DNA of 64,000 bases. It comes from Streptomyces sp. 840.1. Its GTDB lineage: Bacteria > Actinomycetota > Actinomycetes > Streptomycetales > Streptomycetaceae. Below the pieces are notes generated by a model that was given only the letters and a program-made list of their open reading frames with translations, did no database searches and was not told the origin of the DNA. The DNA lies in the NCBI RefSeq assembly GCF_003751445.1, contig NZ_RJUU01000003.1, forward strand, positions 1,302,001 through 1,366,000. Direction: 5' to 3'. How positions within the stretch are numbered: position 1 is the first letter of the stretch; the number at the start of each line of letters is the position of its first letter. Below, piece by piece: positions 16,258-25,159 of the stretch. The translations under genes and the position numbers were made by a program.

Positions 16258-16595
16258 CTGACTGACGACGTACGCAACATCGCGCTGGGCGTGATAGCCG
16301 CCGGCATCAGTGCCGCCCTCGGCCGGCTCGCACGCACCTACCTCTGGCGCCGCAGACTCCGCCGCAGGCAGGCGTTCTTCGGACTGCCCGGGAACTCGGA
16401 GTGCCTGCTCGTCGTCAACCGCGACGCGGGCGGCGACGGTGCCGTCCACCGGCACGATGAATTCGCCCTGCTGGAACTGGCCGCGCTGATCAAGGACTGC
16501 TCGGCGCACGCCCAGATCCTGTCGCACGACGTCGCCCAGCAGGGGTTCGGCGAACGGACCGAGTTCTGTGCCGGCGGGCCGGTCTCGAACCCTCG
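16258..16595 (+). pseudogene. truncated conserved membrane-anchored protein of unknown function
   Basis: An open stretch begins LTDDVRNIALGVIAAGISAA: an N-terminal hydrophobic anchor followed by RTYLWRRRLRRRQAFFG. A folded-looking domain with FALLELAALIKDCSAHAQIL and QGFGERTEFCAGGPVSN follows. The first codon is CTG rather than ATG/GTG, and the reading breaks where a transposase fragment on the opposite strand begins. I take it as a gene cut by a transposition event. The pattern is that of an actinobacterial hypothetical family; no function is known to me. Confidence 0.45.
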
Positions 16596-16599
16596 CGTT

Positions 16600-16879
16600 C
16601 CTCATCCCCCACAATCAACTCACCGACCAGCGGCTTCAGACTTACCTGGATCTCCACCGGCTCCGGCTGCCAGGCAGGCATCGCATTCACGGTCTGCAGC
16701 TTCGTCATGGCCTTGGCCCAGACACCTGACTTCAGCCAGCGGTGGGCTTGCGTCTGCGGGGTGTTCGAGCCAACGTCGTACCGCAGTGCCAGGTCCTCAA
16801 AGCGGTCGCCCGAGACTGCTTTCTCCAGCAGCGCCTCGACCATCGTGCGGCGGTCCACGGTGAACCGGGAGCCGCCCAT
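16600..16879 (-). pseudogene. N-terminal fragment of an IS5-type transposase
   Basis: Starting from ATG 16879, about 65 residues resemble the DUF4096 N-terminus of IS5 transposases: RRTMVEALLEKAVSGDRFED, ALRYDVGS, then HRWLKSGVWAKAMTKLQ. Afterwards the frame runs into unrelated sequence that overlaps the truncated plus-strand gene. No DDE residues remain, so it is inactive. Confidence 0.5.
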
Positions 16880-17313
16880 GAGGGGCTTTACTCGCAGCCA
16901 CGCCTCGTCGGGTCAGAACAGGAAAGTCCTGGCCCTCCTTGACGAACCATTCTCGAATCGCGCAGGCGACGCCCGTGCGTCGCGCGGAGCACCTGACAAC
17001 TCTGGCGCGAAGGCCCATCATGTGCAGCGGCTCTGCCTTCTCTGCGAGCTTGATGTTCTGCAGTTTCTGCCGCGCCGCCTTCGCAAGGCGCTCCAGCTCC
17101 TGCAGACGCCGGCCCGCCTCGGCGGCCCTCTCTCTGCCGGGCTTCCGCCTCCAGGCGCCGTCTCACCGAGCCCACGCGTGCCTCTTCGTGAGGCTGTGTC
17201 GCCCGGGTAACGGCTTGTTGAGCCTCCTCCCGAGACAGGCCTCGACGGAGCGCTCTTTGGGCTACTGCGGAGGCAGTGACGTCGATCGGATCGTCAGTCT
17301 CTGCAATCTGCAC
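16880..17313 (-). pseudogene. frameshifted small coiled-coil protein
   Basis: From ATG 17313 the product MQIAETDDPIDVTASAVAQR, then ALRRGLSREEAQQ, looks coding for about 60 residues. Near 17130 the coding signal moves to another frame (RERAAEAGRRLQELERLAKA, then RQKLQNIKLAEKAE), giving a charged coiled coil. It continues to AIREWFVKEGQDFPVL before meeting the transposase fragment. One indel explains the change. The family is not recognised. Confidence 0.4.
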
Positions 17314-17319
17314 GTCTAA

Positions 17320-17739
17320 CGAGTCCGTGCAGGGATAGCGGTGAGACGTCGAAGGCGTCGGCGGGCACCGGTGCAGCCCTACTCCGGAGCTCGAGGGGCC
17401 TGACGGTGCGAGAGCCCTCCTCCTTCTGTGTCTGGCCGGTGCCGCTGCGACGCTGCCGTCGACCGCGAGGCGGTGAAGCCGACGCTCCGGCGCCTACGGA
17501 AGCGGGAACGCACGATCCTCAGTGCACAGTGCGAACTCGGTCGCCCCTCACATGCCTAAAGCGGGGTGCATGCCGCAGCCGCAGGAGAGCTAACCGGTGA
17601 CGCTGCGGCAGCCCATCATTCCCCCTCGGAAAAACACCGGTCTTCGTGACGACGCGACCGTTCTCATGCTCGAACGGAAAACCCGCAGAGGTGAATACCG
17701 GTGGCACTCCCCCGGGGCGACGACCTGCCTGAATGAGAG
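17320..17739. other. intergenic, no convincing gene
   Basis: About 420 bases without a frame of recognisable coding character, between the degraded segment and a small membrane-protein gene. Confidence 0.4.
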
Positions 17740-17895
17740 CTACCAGTAATGCCGACGACCGCCCACGGCATGGCCTACAGCTCCGAGCACCCAGAGAACG
17801 GCCCCGATGGCCAGCAGAATGATCCCGATAGTCCAGAGGATTGAAATCCCGGCGATCAATCCTATGATGAGCAAAATGACGCCTAGAACGATCAT
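17740..17895 (-). CDS. DUF6131-type small membrane protein
   Basis: A 51-residue product: MIVLGVILLIIGLIAGISIL followed by WTIGIILLAIGAVLWVLGAV and a basic tail GHAVGGRRHYW. Two hydrophobic helices with a cytoplasmic C-terminus are predicted. GGAGGG precedes the ATG by five bases. A close paralogue lies at 47669-47824 with the same length and tail pattern. Function unknown. Confidence 0.85.
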   Translation of the reverse strand: MIVLGVILLIIGLIAGISILWTIGIILLAIGAVLWVLGAVGHAVGGRRHYW

Positions 17896-18074
17896 GACGC
17901 CCTCCATTCAGCTCTCCAGCACATATTCATGCTAGTTGCCATGTGAGCCAAAAGCTCGTCAGGGACGGCCCGAGCTGCCCGGTCGAGGTGCGGAGGCCCG
18001 GCGTCGGGCCTCAACGCCACTAGGTCGTGTCTGACAAATGACCTCTGAGAAGCTTCGTTGTCCGAAGGGGGGGC

Positions 18075-18407
18075 ATGGGGATTGAGCTGGAACTGCACTC
18101 GGGGCGACCGACGCGAAAGGGTGCGTCCCGGGACACACTGCTGCGGGGCTCTTACGAGCACGGTGAGGCGTTGGCGAGGGTGCTGAGCACCCTCGACCGG
18201 CATGGTTCGGGCAAGCTCGGCTGGGTGGATCCGTACGGCGACACACTGTTTAACGAACAGGAAGCTCAAGTCGCCCGCCAAGAAGTCGCCACCCTCACAC
18301 GGGGGTGTGGTGACGACCACCAGAAAGCGGCCCTGGTCGACCTTGCCGAGCTTCTTGAAGCGTGTGCGGCGACGCCGGGCAGCTACTTGTGGTTCATGGG
18401 TGACTAG
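18075..18407 (+). CDS. passenger protein of unknown function inside the IS
   Basis: A 110-residue protein with good coding character: MGIELELHSGRPTRKGASRD, HGEALARVLSTLDRHGSG, GWVDPYGDTLFNEQEAQVAR, ending in the defined C-terminus SYLWFMGD. It is acidic, soluble and without signal peptide or membrane segment. GGGGGGC precedes the ATG. It lies within the IS boundaries, so it would move with the element. Function unknown; a small immunity-like or host-derived cargo protein is possible but unproven. Confidence 0.6.
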   Translation: MGIELELHSGRPTRKGASRDTLLRGSYEHGEALARVLSTLDRHGSGKLGWVDPYGDTLFNEQEAQVARQEVATLTRGCGDDHQKAALVDLAELLEACAATPGSYLWFMGD

Positions 18408-18428
18408 CCATACCTGATCATTGATCTT

Positions 18429-19312
18429 GTGGTTGGCCGGAGTGAATTGACGGATGCGGCGTGGAAGCAAATTGGCCCACTGCTGCCGCGCATTGATGGC
18501 CGTGGGCGACCGTGGCGGGATCACCGCCAGGTGATGAACGGCCTGCTCTAGCGGTTGCGGACCGGGGCACCCTGGCGTGACCTGCCCGAGCGTTATGGTC
18601 CCTGGCAGACCGTCTACGAACGCTTCGCCCGCTGGGAGAAAGACCGAACCTGGGCAAGACTGCTGGAGTACGTGCAGGTCGAAGACGATGCGTTGGGCAC
18701 GGTGGAGTGGACCGTATCGGTGGACTCCACCATCAACCGTGCCCACCAGCACGCCGCTGGAGCTCGCAAAAAGGGGCACTGGCACAGGACGACCTGGAAG
18801 ATCCGCCACATCCGACGCTTGGCCAAGCACTTGGCCGGTCCCGCGGCGGGCTGACCACCAAGGTCCACCTCGCAGCCGACGGCCGCGGCCTGCCTCTGGC
18901 CATCGTCGTCACCCCAGGCAACGTCAACGACTCAACGGTCTTCGACACGGTGCTGGATGCGGTGCGTGTGCCTCGCCTGTCCGCAGGCCGACCACGTCGC
19001 AGGCCCGAGACTGTCATCGCCGACAAGGCGTATTCGTCACGAGCCATCCGGACCGGCTTACGACGACGCGGCATCCGAGCGGTCATCCCTGAACGGTCCG
19101 ATCAGATCGCTAACCGAAAGCGCCGAGGATCGGCCGGCGGGCGGCCGCCAGCCTTCGATCCAGAGCAGTACAAGGCCCGCAATGTGGTCGAACGCTGCTT
19201 CAGCAGGCTCAAGCAGTTCCGGGCCATTGCCACCCGCTTCGACAAGTTGGCTGCCCGCTACCTCGCCGGTCTCCGACTCGCCTCGCTCATCCTCTGGCTC
19301 CGCCAGCCGTGA
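18429..19312 (+). pseudogene. IS5-family transposase with amber codon and frameshift
   Basis: The N-terminal DUF4096 part (SELTDAAWKQIGPLLPRIDG) reads to a TAG at 18549 exactly where the family has tryptophan (NGLL-W-RLRTGAPW). It then continues (RDLPERYGPWQTVYERFARW, SVDSTINRAHQHAAGARKKG). A -1 shift near 18800-18840 moves to ALGRSRGGLTTKVHLAADGR, VITPGN-like NVNDSTVF, and VVERCFSRLKQFRAIATRFD. All DDE elements are still recognisable, so the two lesions look recent. Confidence 0.85.
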
Positions 19313-19333
19313 TCATTTGTCAGACACGCCCTA

Positions 19334-19797
19334 GCGGACCCGCGCTCCCAGCGCCGTGAGAGCCGAAACGCCACCTGCGCACGGCGGCGGCGAGGGCGGG
19401 GCGCCGGGAAGCCCACCGCTGGGGTCATACGGACACAACTCCTCGCCGAAGGAGCCGTGCGCCCCGCGATCGGCGTTGCCTGCCCTCCTCACCCGTCAGC
19501 CGGTCCATCAGGCAGTTCCTGCCGGCCGACATGGCGCCCGAACTGGAGGGGGAGATAACGACCGGCTTGCAGCGGCCTGCACCCGCCGGCCCAGTCGCTT
19601 CGGCGCGTCAGCTCTCCGCCCTTCCTAGCCCCCGCTGCCCTCAGGGGGGCATAAGACCGTGCCGGTATGGCCCCTCAACGAGTATCGCGAGCCCGTTCAC
19701 GAGACGCCGCAGAAGGCACGCGTGGAGGTCCCCTTCCGTGATGACCACGGCCGGTGGTGGCTGACGGCGAGTTTGGCCCTGGCGTCATCACATCCGC
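19334..19797. other. intergenic, no intact gene
   Basis: Region between the IS and the LacI gene. A short plus-strand open stretch near 19659-19790 (PVWPLNEYREPVHETPQKAR, WWLTASLALASS) may be a gene remnant, but no family is recognised. Confidence 0.35.
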
Positions 19798-20823
19798 TCA
19801 ACCTGTCGAACCGCTGCTGGCACGTCTGTCCAGTTGGTGGGAGATCACGATATCGAGGGGCGGCACCGTCGAGGCGGGGCTGTATATCCGGTCAGCGAGG
19901 CATTGCAGGGCCCGTTCGGCGATCTGACGCTTGTCCGGGACCACCGTGGTCAGGGGTGGATTGGCGTACCGTCCATCCTCGATCCCGTCGAATCCCACCA
20001 CGGCGATGTCCTGCGGAACGCGTACGCCTCGTGTGACGGCGGCATGCAGCGCCCCCAGGGCGAGTTCGTCACTGAACGCGAAGACGCCGTCAGGCCGCTG
20101 GCCCGCCTTTAGAAGCGCGGTCATCGCCTCCGCTCCGTCCTTGCGGTGCAGGGTTGTCACCGGCCGTTCCAGAGTGGGGTCCGGCTTCAGTCCGGCGCGA
20201 TGCAGTGCCTGTCGGTAGCCCGCCAGCCGCTGCCGGGCGGTCTCGTTACGCAGATGGGGCTGCACGCCGATTGCCGCGATGCGCCTGCGCCCGCTCCGGA
20301 GCAGGTGCGTCGTGGCCTCATCAGCGGCGAGAACGCTGTCGACGGCGACACGGTCGGCGACTCCATGAGCCTCCTGCTCACCGAGCAGCACGACCGGCAC
20401 CTCCCGGGAGCGGCCGGTCAGTTCCTCCGGGCCGAGTGACCATGGACTGATGATGAGGCCATCGACCAGGCGGTCGCCGGCCCCTTCCAGCAAGCGCCTT
20501 TCCGCCTCGCGGTCACCGAAGGTCTGATCGATGACAACGGTCCACGACCGTTGCTGAGCAGCTTCGACGATCAGACCGGCGAGCTCGCCGAAGTAGGGCG
20601 AGTGGAGCTCCGGGATGACCAGACCGATCAGCCCGGTACGGCCGGCACGCAGGTTGCGGGCAGCGACGTTCGGCCGATAGCCCAGTTCGTCCAGGGCGGC
20701 CTGCACCCGCGCCCGCGTCTCGTTGGCCACGGCCCCCGAACCGCTGACCACGTTTGAAACAGTACGCGTCGAGACCCCGGCGAGGGCGGCGACATCTTTC
20801 AGACGACTACTCACGGTTGGCAT
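19798..20823 (-). CDS. LacI-family transcriptional regulator
   Basis: A 341-residue repressor. The N-terminal LacI HTH and hinge span residues 7-60 (LKDVAALAGVSTRTVSNVVS, then YRPNVAARNLRAGRTGLIGL), followed by a periplasmic-binding-like effector domain with DRAxxD-type motif VAVDSVLAADEAT and GFDGIEDGRYANPPLTTV. It is divergent from a PhyH dioxygenase gene, with an inverted repeat TGCAACGT-N8-ACGTTGCA between them. The effector is not evident. Confidence 0.92.
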   Translation of the reverse strand: MPTVSSRLKDVAALAGVSTRTVSNVVSGSGAVANETRARVQAALDELGYRPNVAARNLRAGRTGLIGLVIPELHSPYFGELAGLIVEAAQQRSWTVVIDQTFGDREAERRLLEGAGDRLVDGLIISPWSLGPEELTGRSREVPVVLLGEQEAHGVADRVAVDSVLAADEATTHLLRSGRRRIAAIGVQPHLRNETARQRLAGYRQALHRAGLKPDPTLERPVTTLHRKDGAEAMTALLKAGQRPDGVFAFSDELALGALHAAVTRGVRVPQDIAVVGFDGIEDGRYANPPLTTVVPDKRQIAERALQCLADRIYSPASTVPPLDIVISHQLDRRASSGSTG

Positions 20824-20868
20824 CTTCGCACGTGACGATCACGGACACCAGAACTTCGAGCCAACTAT

Positions 20869-20892
20869 TGCAACGTCGCATTCCACGTTGCA
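20869..20892. promoter_or_regulatory. LacI-type operator TGCAACGT-N8-ACGTTGCA
   Basis: Perfect 8-bp arms with the GCAACG/CGTTGC core that LacI-family proteins prefer, located 38 bases upstream of the dioxygenase ATG and in the divergent promoter. Confidence 0.65.
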
Positions 20893-20929
20893 GCATGAAC
20901 GCAGTCATCGCAGCGCAAGGAGGCGCAAC

Positions 20930-21781
20930 ATGAGCGCGCAGGTCTTCTCGGGAATCGCCGTCAGCGAACTGGACGTCGACGTCTTGCCGGATGTGGAGGC
21001 CCTCTACAGGGACGGGATCACCGCACGTAAAGGTGCCTTCACGAAGGCGTGGGCGGATCGGCTCGGTGAAGACGTGCACGCGGCGTTCGAAGACGCACTG
21101 AGCCGCCCCGGTGGCGCCGTCGGCCGTGGCCCCAACCGGTTCTACGTCGAGATTCACCCCGAGCAGATCAGGGGCTTCGTGGACCTGGTGGAGCACCCCT
21201 GGGTACGGTCACTGTGCACCGCGACGCTGGGCCCGGACTACCGCATCGTGGAGCTCGGATTCGATGTCCCGCTGGAGGGGGCCGTCAACCAGCCGTGGCA
21301 CCGCGACTTCCCCATCCCCGACGAAACGCGTCGCGAACGGCGGCTCACCTCCCTCGCGTTCAACGTGACCGTCGTCGACACAGCGGAGGACATGGGGCCG
21401 TTCGAGATCGCTCCGGGAACCCAGTGGGACGAGAGCCCGGAGTTCGAGCACGGCATGTTCCCGCCCAGGTCGCACTACGGCCGTTACCAGGGGCGAGCGG
21501 TCCGCAAGTTCCCTCAGCGCGGCGACATCTCCGCCCGGACCGCGCTGACGATCCACCGCGGGACCACCAATCGCTCCGCCAAGCCCCGCCCCGTCCTGAT
21601 TCTGGGCATCGACGGGCCAGAGGCGAACAATGGGAACCGGCACGACACCGCTGTCACCCGCGCCTACTGGGACGCTCTGCCCGAGCGGGTACGCCGTCAC
21701 CTCGACTGCCCCGTCGTGGACGAGCTGACGCCCTTGACGCAGAAGCACACCATCGAGGGTCTGGTCATGGGAGATGCCTGA
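20930..21781 (+). CDS. PhyH-family Fe(II)/2-oxoglutarate dioxygenase
   Basis: A 283-residue phytanoyl-CoA dioxygenase-like protein. The iron facial triad is H124 and D126 (PWHRDF) with H209 (LTIHRG); R215 or R220 may bind 2-oxoglutarate. ATG 20930 has AAGGAGG six bases upstream. It is controlled presumably by the divergent LacI protein. The substrate is unknown; the family hydroxylates lipids, secondary metabolites and phosphonates. Confidence 0.87.
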   Translation: MSAQVFSGIAVSELDVDVLPDVEALYRDGITARKGAFTKAWADRLGEDVHAAFEDALSRPGGAVGRGPNRFYVEIHPEQIRGFVDLVEHPWVRSLCTATLGPDYRIVELGFDVPLEGAVNQPWHRDFPIPDETRRERRLTSLAFNVTVVDTAEDMGPFEIAPGTQWDESPEFEHGMFPPRSHYGRYQGRAVRKFPQRGDISARTALTIHRGTTNRSAKPRPVLILGIDGPEANNGNRHDTAVTRAYWDALPERVRRHLDCPVVDELTPLTQKHTIEGLVMGDA

Positions 21782-22446
21782 GGCGACCGCAGCGACGCCG
21801 GAGGTCACTCACGTCGGCACCGGCCGTCAGCCCCCGCAGGTCTACGCGGTGGAGCCGTGAGCACGGTAGCCGGGCGCCGCCGAGGTCCTGGCGGGCCGGT
21901 CTACGGGTGTACCGCGCCCGAAGGCTGACATTCTTCCGACACCACCCCGGCCCGCCGACGAGCACACCCAAGCACCTTCGTCGACGAGGAGCGGGACCGG
22001 CTGACGGGGCTCGGCCGGCGTCGGGGCGGCCATGCCGGTTGATGAGCTGGTGGTGGCGCCCCGGATTGTGGCACGGGCTGGTTTCCCTCGACGGGCTCGG
22101 GCTGACGGTGCGGGAACACCCCATGGGTTCGGTGAGCAGGTAGTGGTGCACGGCTCCGGGTTCACCGGGGCCGCGGGGGTATGGGGGGGGCAGACAATGT
22201 CAACGAAGTGCTGGCAGGTGTCCCCCAGGCCATGGCGGCCGGGATCCGCACGGGTGCGGCGATCAACATGAACCTGCTGATGACCCACGCGGGCCGCGCG
22301 GCTGAGTCCATGCCACGGCCGCAGGCAGCAACGTGTTCGACGAGGCGGTGGAGACCGAACGGTGGAGACCGAGGTGTCCCGGCCGCTGCTGGGCCGTCGA
22401 CGCGGAGTCTCGACGGCCGCGGTACACCCCGTCGGTCTCGACGCGG
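21782..22446. other. degraded spacer with a possible enzyme remnant
   Basis: No intact gene. A plus-strand stretch near 22181-22310 reads GADNVNEVLAGVPQAMAAGI then RTGAAINMNLLMTHAGRAAE, which looks coding but has no recognisable start, family or continuation. Confidence 0.35.
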
Positions 22447-23019
22447 TCAGGTGGTGCGGGCCTTGAGGTGGGCCCGTTCTCCCTGCGTGCCGAAGAGGAT
22501 CAGAAGTTCCACGGTTCGGTCGTCGTCAGGGCCGAGCCAGTGCGGCACGTGGGTGTCGAACTCGGCGGCCTCCCCGGGCTTGAGGATCACCCTCTCGTCG
22601 CCGAGCAGCAGGCGCAGCCGGCCGGCGAGGACATAGACCCATTCGAAACCCTCATGGGTGCTCAGGTGCGGCGCGACGTCAGGCCGGGGCGGGATGAGGA
22701 GCTTGTGTGCCTGGACGCCGCCAGGCCGGCTCAGCGGCACAAAGGTCATGCCGTCGCGGGTGACCGGCTTCAGGTGGATACGCGGGTCCCCGGTGCGGGG
22801 TGCGCCGACGAGCTCGTCCAGGGGCACGGCGTGGACCTCGGCCAGGGGAAGCAGCATTTCCAAGGTCGGTTTGCGGGTTCCGCCTTCGAGACGGGACAGC
22901 GTGCTCTCGTTGATCCCGGTCCGTGCGGCGAGCTCGGCCAGCGTCAGACCGCGTTGCAGTCGCAGCTGCCGCAGGCGGGGGCCGACGGCGGCCAGCAGGT
23001 CCTTCTTCGCGGTGCTCAC
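22447..23019 (-). CDS. XRE-cupin transcriptional regulator
   Basis: About 190 residues: N-terminal HTH (LRQLRLQRGLTLAELAARTG, then INESTLSRLEGGTRKPTLEM) and a C-terminal cupin_2 barrel (HEGFEWVYVLAGRLRLLLGD, LKPGEAAEFDTHVPHWLG). The GTG at 23019 follows GGTGGGT. An in-frame ATG at 23031 lacks a site and lies in the palindrome CATGCTG-AAA-CAGCATG (23029-23045), which is probably the autoregulatory operator. It is divergent from a methyltransferase unit, a pairing that suggests control of that enzyme. Confidence 0.85.
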   Translation of the reverse strand: MSTAKKDLLAAVGPRLRQLRLQRGLTLAELAARTGINESTLSRLEGGTRKPTLEMLLPLAEVHAVPLDELVGAPRTGDPRIHLKPVTRDGMTFVPLSRPGGVQAHKLLIPPRPDVAPHLSTHEGFEWVYVLAGRLRLLLGDERVILKPGEAAEFDTHVPHWLGPDDDRTVELLILFGTQGERAHLKARTT

Positions 23020-23028
23020 ACCCACCAG

Positions 23029-23045
23029 CATGCTGAAACAGCATG
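23029..23045. promoter_or_regulatory. putative operator CATGCTG-AAA-CAGCATG
   Basis: Perfect 7-bp arms immediately upstream of the XRE-cupin coding region; suited to dimer binding and autoregulation. Confidence 0.5.
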
Positions 23046-23337
23046 AAGTTTTGCAACGCCGGCAGCGCGGGGCGCAGGGTCGGACCAGCAGCCTGCAGCT
23101 GTATCCGGCGGACCGCCTGTGACGTGCTGCTTTCCGGGGAACCTGCTGAGAACTGGACTCTGATGACGATGCGAACCGATGCCGTGCACGGCGGCACGGA
23201 CGTTCACGGCCCCCGGCGCCGGCTGGCGCCGACGATGATCTCGGTGACGACGCTGATGTTGGTACGCGACGCCCCCTCATCAACATCGCCTTTGCCGGCC
23301 ACACCGGAGCCGTGGCGCAGGCAGTCCGGCTGAACGG

Positions 23338-23451
23338 ATGCGTGCACGGCTACGGGCCGCCTTCCTCGCCGGCGCCGCCCTGTTCGTGCTCGCCCTCCTT
23401 GCCTCCGGCCTCCTCATCCGGAGCCGCCCGTCCCGTACCGCCACCTCCTGA
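23338..23451 (+). CDS. small single-pass membrane peptide
   Basis: A 37-residue frame MRARLRAAFLAGAALFVLAL, then LASGLLIRSRPSRTATS, with one hydrophobic helix and basic ends. It ends 24 bases before the methyltransferase ATG, so the two could be co-transcribed. No strong ribosome-binding site; could be chance. Confidence 0.3.
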   Translation: MRARLRAAFLAGAALFVLALLASGLLIRSRPSRTATS

Positions 23452-23475
23452 CCACCCGCACCGAAAGGCCCTCAC

Positions 23476-24105
23476 ATGAACACCACCGAATCCGCCGCCT
23501 TCTGGGAGAAGCACTACACCGGCATGGACGCGCAGTGGGGCACCAGGCCCAACACCGTCCTCACCACCCTGCTGGCCGACCTGGCCCCCACCCCGGGCAC
23601 CGCCCTGGATCTGGGCTGCGGCCACGGCGGCGACGCTCTCTGGCTCGCCACCCAGGGCTGGGACGTCACACCCGCCGATGTCTCACAGACCGCCCTCGAC
23701 CGCGTCGCCGCAGGCGCCGAGGCCACCGGCGTCACCAGCCGGATCCACCCCCAGCAGCACGACCTCTCCGAGACGTTCCCCGACGGCGCGTGGGACCTGG
23801 TCACCGCCACCTACTTCCACACCCCCGTCACCATCCCCCGCGAAGAGGTCCTGCGCCGAGCGGCACGAGCCGTAGCACCGGGTGGACTGCTGATCGTGAT
23901 CGAACACGCCTCCACCGCCCCCTGGTCCTGGCAGGCCGGCCAGGCCATCCACTACCCCACCCCCGATGAGGTCATCGCCTCACTCCAGCTCGACAACACC
24001 TGGACGGTCGAACGAAACGCCGCCCCCTCGCGCACCGCCACCGGCCCCGAAGGCCAGACCGCATTCGTCACCGACAACATCATCGCCGTCCGACGAACCT
24101 GTTGA
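23476..24105 (+). CDS. class I SAM-dependent methyltransferase
   Basis: A 209-residue Rossmann methyltransferase: motif I ALDLGCGHGGDALWLA (residues about 42-57), acidic post-II region VTPADVSQTALDR and post-motif APGGLLIVIEHAS. The N-terminus FWEKHYTGMDAQWGTRPNTV resembles the thiopurine/tellurite-type methyltransferases, so the acceptor may be a small molecule. It is divergent from the XRE-cupin regulator. A hairpin follows the stop. Confidence 0.87.
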   Translation: MNTTESAAFWEKHYTGMDAQWGTRPNTVLTTLLADLAPTPGTALDLGCGHGGDALWLATQGWDVTPADVSQTALDRVAAGAEATGVTSRIHPQQHDLSETFPDGAWDLVTATYFHTPVTIPREEVLRRAARAVAPGGLLIVIEHASTAPWSWQAGQAIHYPTPDEVIASLQLDNTWTVERNAAPSRTATGPEGQTAFVTDNIIAVRRTC

Positions 24106-24113
24106 TACAGATA

Positions 24114-24134
24114 CGGAAGATCAGCCATCTTCCG
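24114..24134 (+). terminator. hairpin after the methyltransferase gene
   Basis: CGGAAGAT-cagcc-ATCTTCCG, 8-bp perfect arms, nine bases after the stop codon. Confidence 0.65.
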
Positions 24135-24395
24135 GCTGCATGTCACCCTGACGGCCGCCGACGATGCAGCCAGAGCCGCTCCAACCCGCTCCGTCCGCGT
24201 CTAGCTCAGGCGCTTCCGGCCCGCGCAGCCGAGCCGGCCGCCCCGGGCAGTAGAAGCCCGCTTCGCCACATCCAGACGACTGACGGTTCAGTCTTCTGCC
24301 TGGCTCTCCGTCCTTCGGCACGGTCGCCGAGGGCGTTCGACGCCCACTCGGCAGCCAACCGTCGGCCGCGATTCCGTCGCCTCACGACTACCCGT
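24135..24395. other. intergenic, no gene seen
   Basis: Spacer between the terminator and a degraded membrane-protein gene on the minus strand. No convincing frame. Confidence 0.35.
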
Positions 24396-24725
24396 GCAGC
24401 GGGCACCGAGCAGCCTGAAGAGCCCGGCCCGCAGGTAGTAGAGGTTGGTGACCAGGTTGATCAGAACGAGGGCAACCGGCCACAACAGGCCCCCGAGCCA
24501 CAGCACCTGATCGACCGGAAGCGCGTAGGCCATGACCCCGCGGGTCACGGCGTCGGCGAGGAGCGCCCCGCCCCAGATCGGACTTGGAGGCGCGCCAGAT
24601 ACGGCGAAAGGCCGGCTCGTCGGCCCACAGGGTGCCCCAGGACGCCACGGCGAACACACGCCGGCCCTCCATCAGCGGACGTGCCGTGGAGAACGTGATC
24701 ACACCCGCGGAGTAACGCGAGGAGC
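24396..24725 (-). pseudogene. fragment of a VC0807-type membrane protein
   Basis: Two frames carry consecutive parts of one protein. The upstream part reads ITFSTARPLMEGRRVFAVAS then WGTLWADEPAFRRIWRAS. The downstream part reads IWGGALLADAVTRGVMAYAL, WLGGLLWPVALVLINLVTNL and YYLRAGLFRLLGARCTG. The order and membrane helices match the C-terminal half of the actinobacterial VC0807 family. The N-terminal half is missing and a frameshift lies near 24585. Confidence 0.6.
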
Positions 24726-24820
24726 CGCCCCGACGCGGTGCCGGTGTTTCCCGACTGGACCGGGGGTGCCACCGGACTTGCCTCGCTGTCCTGCCCGCGG
24801 GCCATCCAAATTGCTCAGCC

Positions 24821-24895
24821 GGGCCAACTATCGCGCTCAGGGGCCAACTACAGCGCTCAGTCACAACTGCTGCGACTGAGCGCGATAGTTGGCCC
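24821..24895. repeat. 20-bp element present three times (two direct, one inverted)
   Basis: GGGCCAACTATCGCGCTCAG at 24821-24840; a near copy GGGCCAACTACAGCGCTCAG at 24841-24860; and the exact reverse complement of the first at 24876-24895. The outer pair can form a perfect 20-bp stem. It sits between two decayed elements and may be the ends of a deleted transposon. Confidence 0.75.
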
Positions 24896-25159
24896 CGACA
24901 GACACCGGCGATGCACGGAACGCCGGCAGGTGCGCGCATGTCATGGTCGACGGTCAGCCACTCGTCGTTCAGGCCCACGGACCCACGGGGCGTCGTACGG
25001 TTCGGCCTCTTCCGAGTGGAGCATGCGGCGGACGCAGCCACGAGAACGGGTTCTGGCTCAGGTTGTGTGATCCGTGCACTCTGAGTGACAGCGGAACTCG
25101 TTGAGTGGCTTGGGAAGTTGCCTCAAAACGAGCAGTGGCAGGAGTGACTGGGCCGACAG

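Larger units (their letters stand above)
18023..19331 (+). mobile_element. IS5-family element carrying a passenger gene
   Basis: Terminal inverted repeats GG(T/G)CGTGTCTGACAAATGA at 18023 and in reverse at 19331, flanked by TA on both sides (18021-18022, 19332-19333). The 1309-bp element holds an intact 110-codon gene between the left end and a broken transposase. It is longer than usual single-gene IS5 elements because of this cargo. Confidence 0.7.

Noticed and set aside
24821..24895. CRISPR-like array from the three 20-bp copies
   Set aside because: One copy is inverted, two abut without spacer and no cas gene is present.
25085..25147. 20-codon frame MTAELVEWLGKLPQNEQWQE as a small gene
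   Set aside because: It overlaps the probable left end of the ISL3 relic and has no ribosome-binding site or conservation evidence.
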